Origin: Devosia psychrophila
GTDB taxonomy: Bacteria > Pseudomonadota > Alphaproteobacteria > Rhizobiales > Devosiaceae
Assembly (NCBI RefSeq): GCF_000971275.1
Contig: NZ_LAPV01000042.1
Coordinates: 1-33,288, forward strand
Length of the DNA: 33,288 nucleotides
Reading direction: 5' to 3'
A model generated the notes under the pieces. The model saw only the letters and a program-made list of their open reading frames with translations. It had not been told where the DNA came from and did no database searches. A program made the translations under genes and the position numbers. Below, in pieces: positions 31,995 through 33,288 of the stretch; within the stretch, counting starts at the first letter, position 1; the number at the start of each line of letters is the position of its first letter.

Positions 31995-33288
31995 TTAGGT
32001 GCCACGCGGCTTGGCTCTTGCCGTCGGCGCTGCCTTCGCTGGATCATCCGGCCAGGGGTGGCGGGGGTAGCGGCCTTTTAGGTCCTTGGCGACGTCGGCC
32101 CAGGAGCCGGTCCAGAAGCCGACGAGATCGCGGGTGGTCTGGATCGGGCGGTGGGCTGGCGACAGCAGCACCAGCAGCAGGCGGATGCGGCCGTGGGCGA
32201 TGGTGGGATGGCGGGTCAGGCCGAACAGTTCCTGGACGCGGATTTCGATGGCCGGGCCACCTTCGGCTGAATAGTCGATCGGCACGGCGTTGCCGGTAGG
32301 CGCGGTGAAATGGCTGGGCAGGACGGCTTCGATTTCCTGGCGGCGCGCATGGGGCAGCAGCAGGTCGAGCGCGGTGCGCAAGTGCTCGCCGGTAATTTCT
32401 GACAGTTTGGTCAGGCCGTAGAGGGCAGGAGCGAGCCAGTCGGCGGCGGTTGGTGCGAGGGCGTCGGCGTTGAGGTCGGGCCAGTCGTCGCCGAGGGTGC
32501 CGCGCAGGAAATTGGCACGGGCGCGCCAGGCCTTCTGGTCGCGGCTCCACGGCAGCAGGTCTAGGCCACGGCGGGCGGCGGCTTCGGCAAGGAGGATCGC
32601 GGCGGCTTCGAAATCGTCCACGGCGATGGGGTCGTCGGCAAGGCGCAGGGCTCCGAGGCGCCGGATGCGGCGGGCGCGGACGCTGGCCGAGGGCTCGTCG
32701 AAGGCGAGCAGGGTTTCGCCGACAATGTGAGACGCAAAGAGGGTTTCGAGGTCGGTGCGGTCGAGGACGGCGGCGGCGCGAATGCGGCTGGTGGCGGCGG
32801 CGCCGGTGATATCGGTGACGACGAGGAAGGGCGCCGAGGCGAGGGTATCGGTCTGGTCGAGGGCGGCCTGGCGGCCGTTGGCGAGGCGGAATTTGCCGCG
32901 TGGACCTGCGGCTTGGGCGACGCGGTCGGGGAAGGCGCGGGCGAGGTGGTGGCCGGCGGGGAGGTTGCCGCCTTTGCCGCCGCCGCCGAGGCTGGCCCAG
33001 CGGCGGGCGAGGCTGCGGGCGTCATCAGCGCGCTTGGAGCGGTCGCTGCGGAAGCGGTCAAGGCGGTGGGCGAGGTCGGTGCCGTCGCCGCCAAGGCCGC
33101 GTTCGCCGATCAGCACGGCGAGTTCGGCGGCGGTCTGGGCGTCGTCTTCGGCGGCTGCCGCGACAACCATATGGGCGAGGCGGGGATGCAGCGGGAGTTT
33201 AGCCAGCGCCTTGCCCTCGGCGGTGAGGCGGCCGGTGGGATCGAGCGCGTCGAGGGATTTTAGCAGGGTGGTGGCCTCGGCCCAGGCG
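31995..33288 (-). CDS. hrpB: ATP-dependent helicase HrpB, C-terminal part (cut by window edge)
   Basis: The frame is open to the right edge of the window, so only the last 430 or so codons of a roughly 820-aa DExH helicase are seen. The motor domains lie outside. The first visible residues, including DPTGRLTAEGKALAKLPLHPRLAH, match the winged-helix region after the motor. The C-terminal HrpB-specific domain contains VQELFGLTRHPTIAHGRIRLLLVLLSPAHRPIQTTRDLVGFWTGSW and ends with the typical GRYPRHPWPDDP plus a short basic tail. The exact cellular role of bacterial HrpB is not well defined. It is thought to be an RNA helicase. Confidence 0.93.
   Translation of the reverse strand, partial: AWAEATTLLKSLDALDPTGRLTAEGKALAKLPLHPRLAHMVVAAAAEDDAQTAAELAVLIGERGLGGDGTDLAHRLDRFRSDRSKRADDARSLARRWASLGGGGKGGNLPAGHHLARAFPDRVAQAAGPRGKFRLANGRQAALDQTDTLASAPFLVVTDITGAAATSRIRAAAVLDRTDLETLFASHIVGETLLAFDEPSASVRARRIRRLGALRLADDPIAVDDFEAAAILLAEAAARRGLDLLPWSRDQKAWRARANFLRGTLGDDWPDLNADALAPTAADWLAPALYGLTKLSEITGEHLRTALDLLLPHARRQEIEAVLPSHFTAPTGNAVPIDYSAEGGPAIEIRVQELFGLTRHPTIAHGRIRLLLVLLSPAHRPIQTTRDLVGFWTGSWADVAKDLKGRYPRHPWPDDPAKAAPTARAKPRGT

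Overview
This window is GC-rich bacterial chromosome from an alphaproteobacterium, most likely order Hyphomicrobiales and possibly Devosia-like. That placement is inferred from several features: a CpdR-type response regulator beside an N-formylglutamate amidohydrolase gene, an Hsp20 gene with an RpoH-type promoter and a ROSE-like leader, a LigD with domain order PE-LIG-POL, a ModE lacking its molybdate-binding half, and many GC-rich intergenic palindromes. No phage, integrase, transposase, CRISPR array or defence island is visible. Almost all genes are chromosomal housekeeping or metabolic genes.

Layout. 0.1-4.7 kb: a Tat-exported TRAP solute receptor (-), then a PfkB sugar kinase, a diheme cytochrome c, a degenerate HNH-fold protein and KDPG aldolase (+). 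4.7-6.5 kb: a short ModE, a perfect ModE-type operator, modA and modB, with no modC in the window. 7-11.1 kb: ligD (-), then an SPFH/NfeD membrane pair (+). 11.3-17.6 kb: envelope and sugar-nucleotide genes (outer-membrane barrel, galU, galE, MltB-type lytic transglycosylase, DUF459 SGNH hydrolase) and hpt. 17.8-24.2 kb: the two glutamate synthase subunits, gltB then gltD (-). 24.6-26.3 kb: stress genes dps and hsp20 (-), the latter with a heat-shock promoter and thermosensor-like leader, followed by an orphan intrinsic terminator that suggests a small RNA or attenuator. 26.3-31.8 kb: a lysophospholipase-like hydrolase, a HisN-type phosphatase, N-formylglutamate amidohydrolase, cpdR, tandem valine tRNAs (GAC and CAC), a PPOX flavoprotein and msrB. 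The window ends inside hrpB (-).

The most unusual content is intergenic. Two 120-140 nt foldback elements share a core but have unrelated flanking arms, and each pair of arms is self-complementary. Both sit between convergently oriented genes. A second, shorter palindrome family also shows paired base changes in its stem. Several other REP-like families fill the gaps. I see no convincing multi-gene novel system. The best leads are these structured intergenic elements, the candidate RNA before the hydrolase gene, and the HNH-fold protein that has lost its catalytic histidines.
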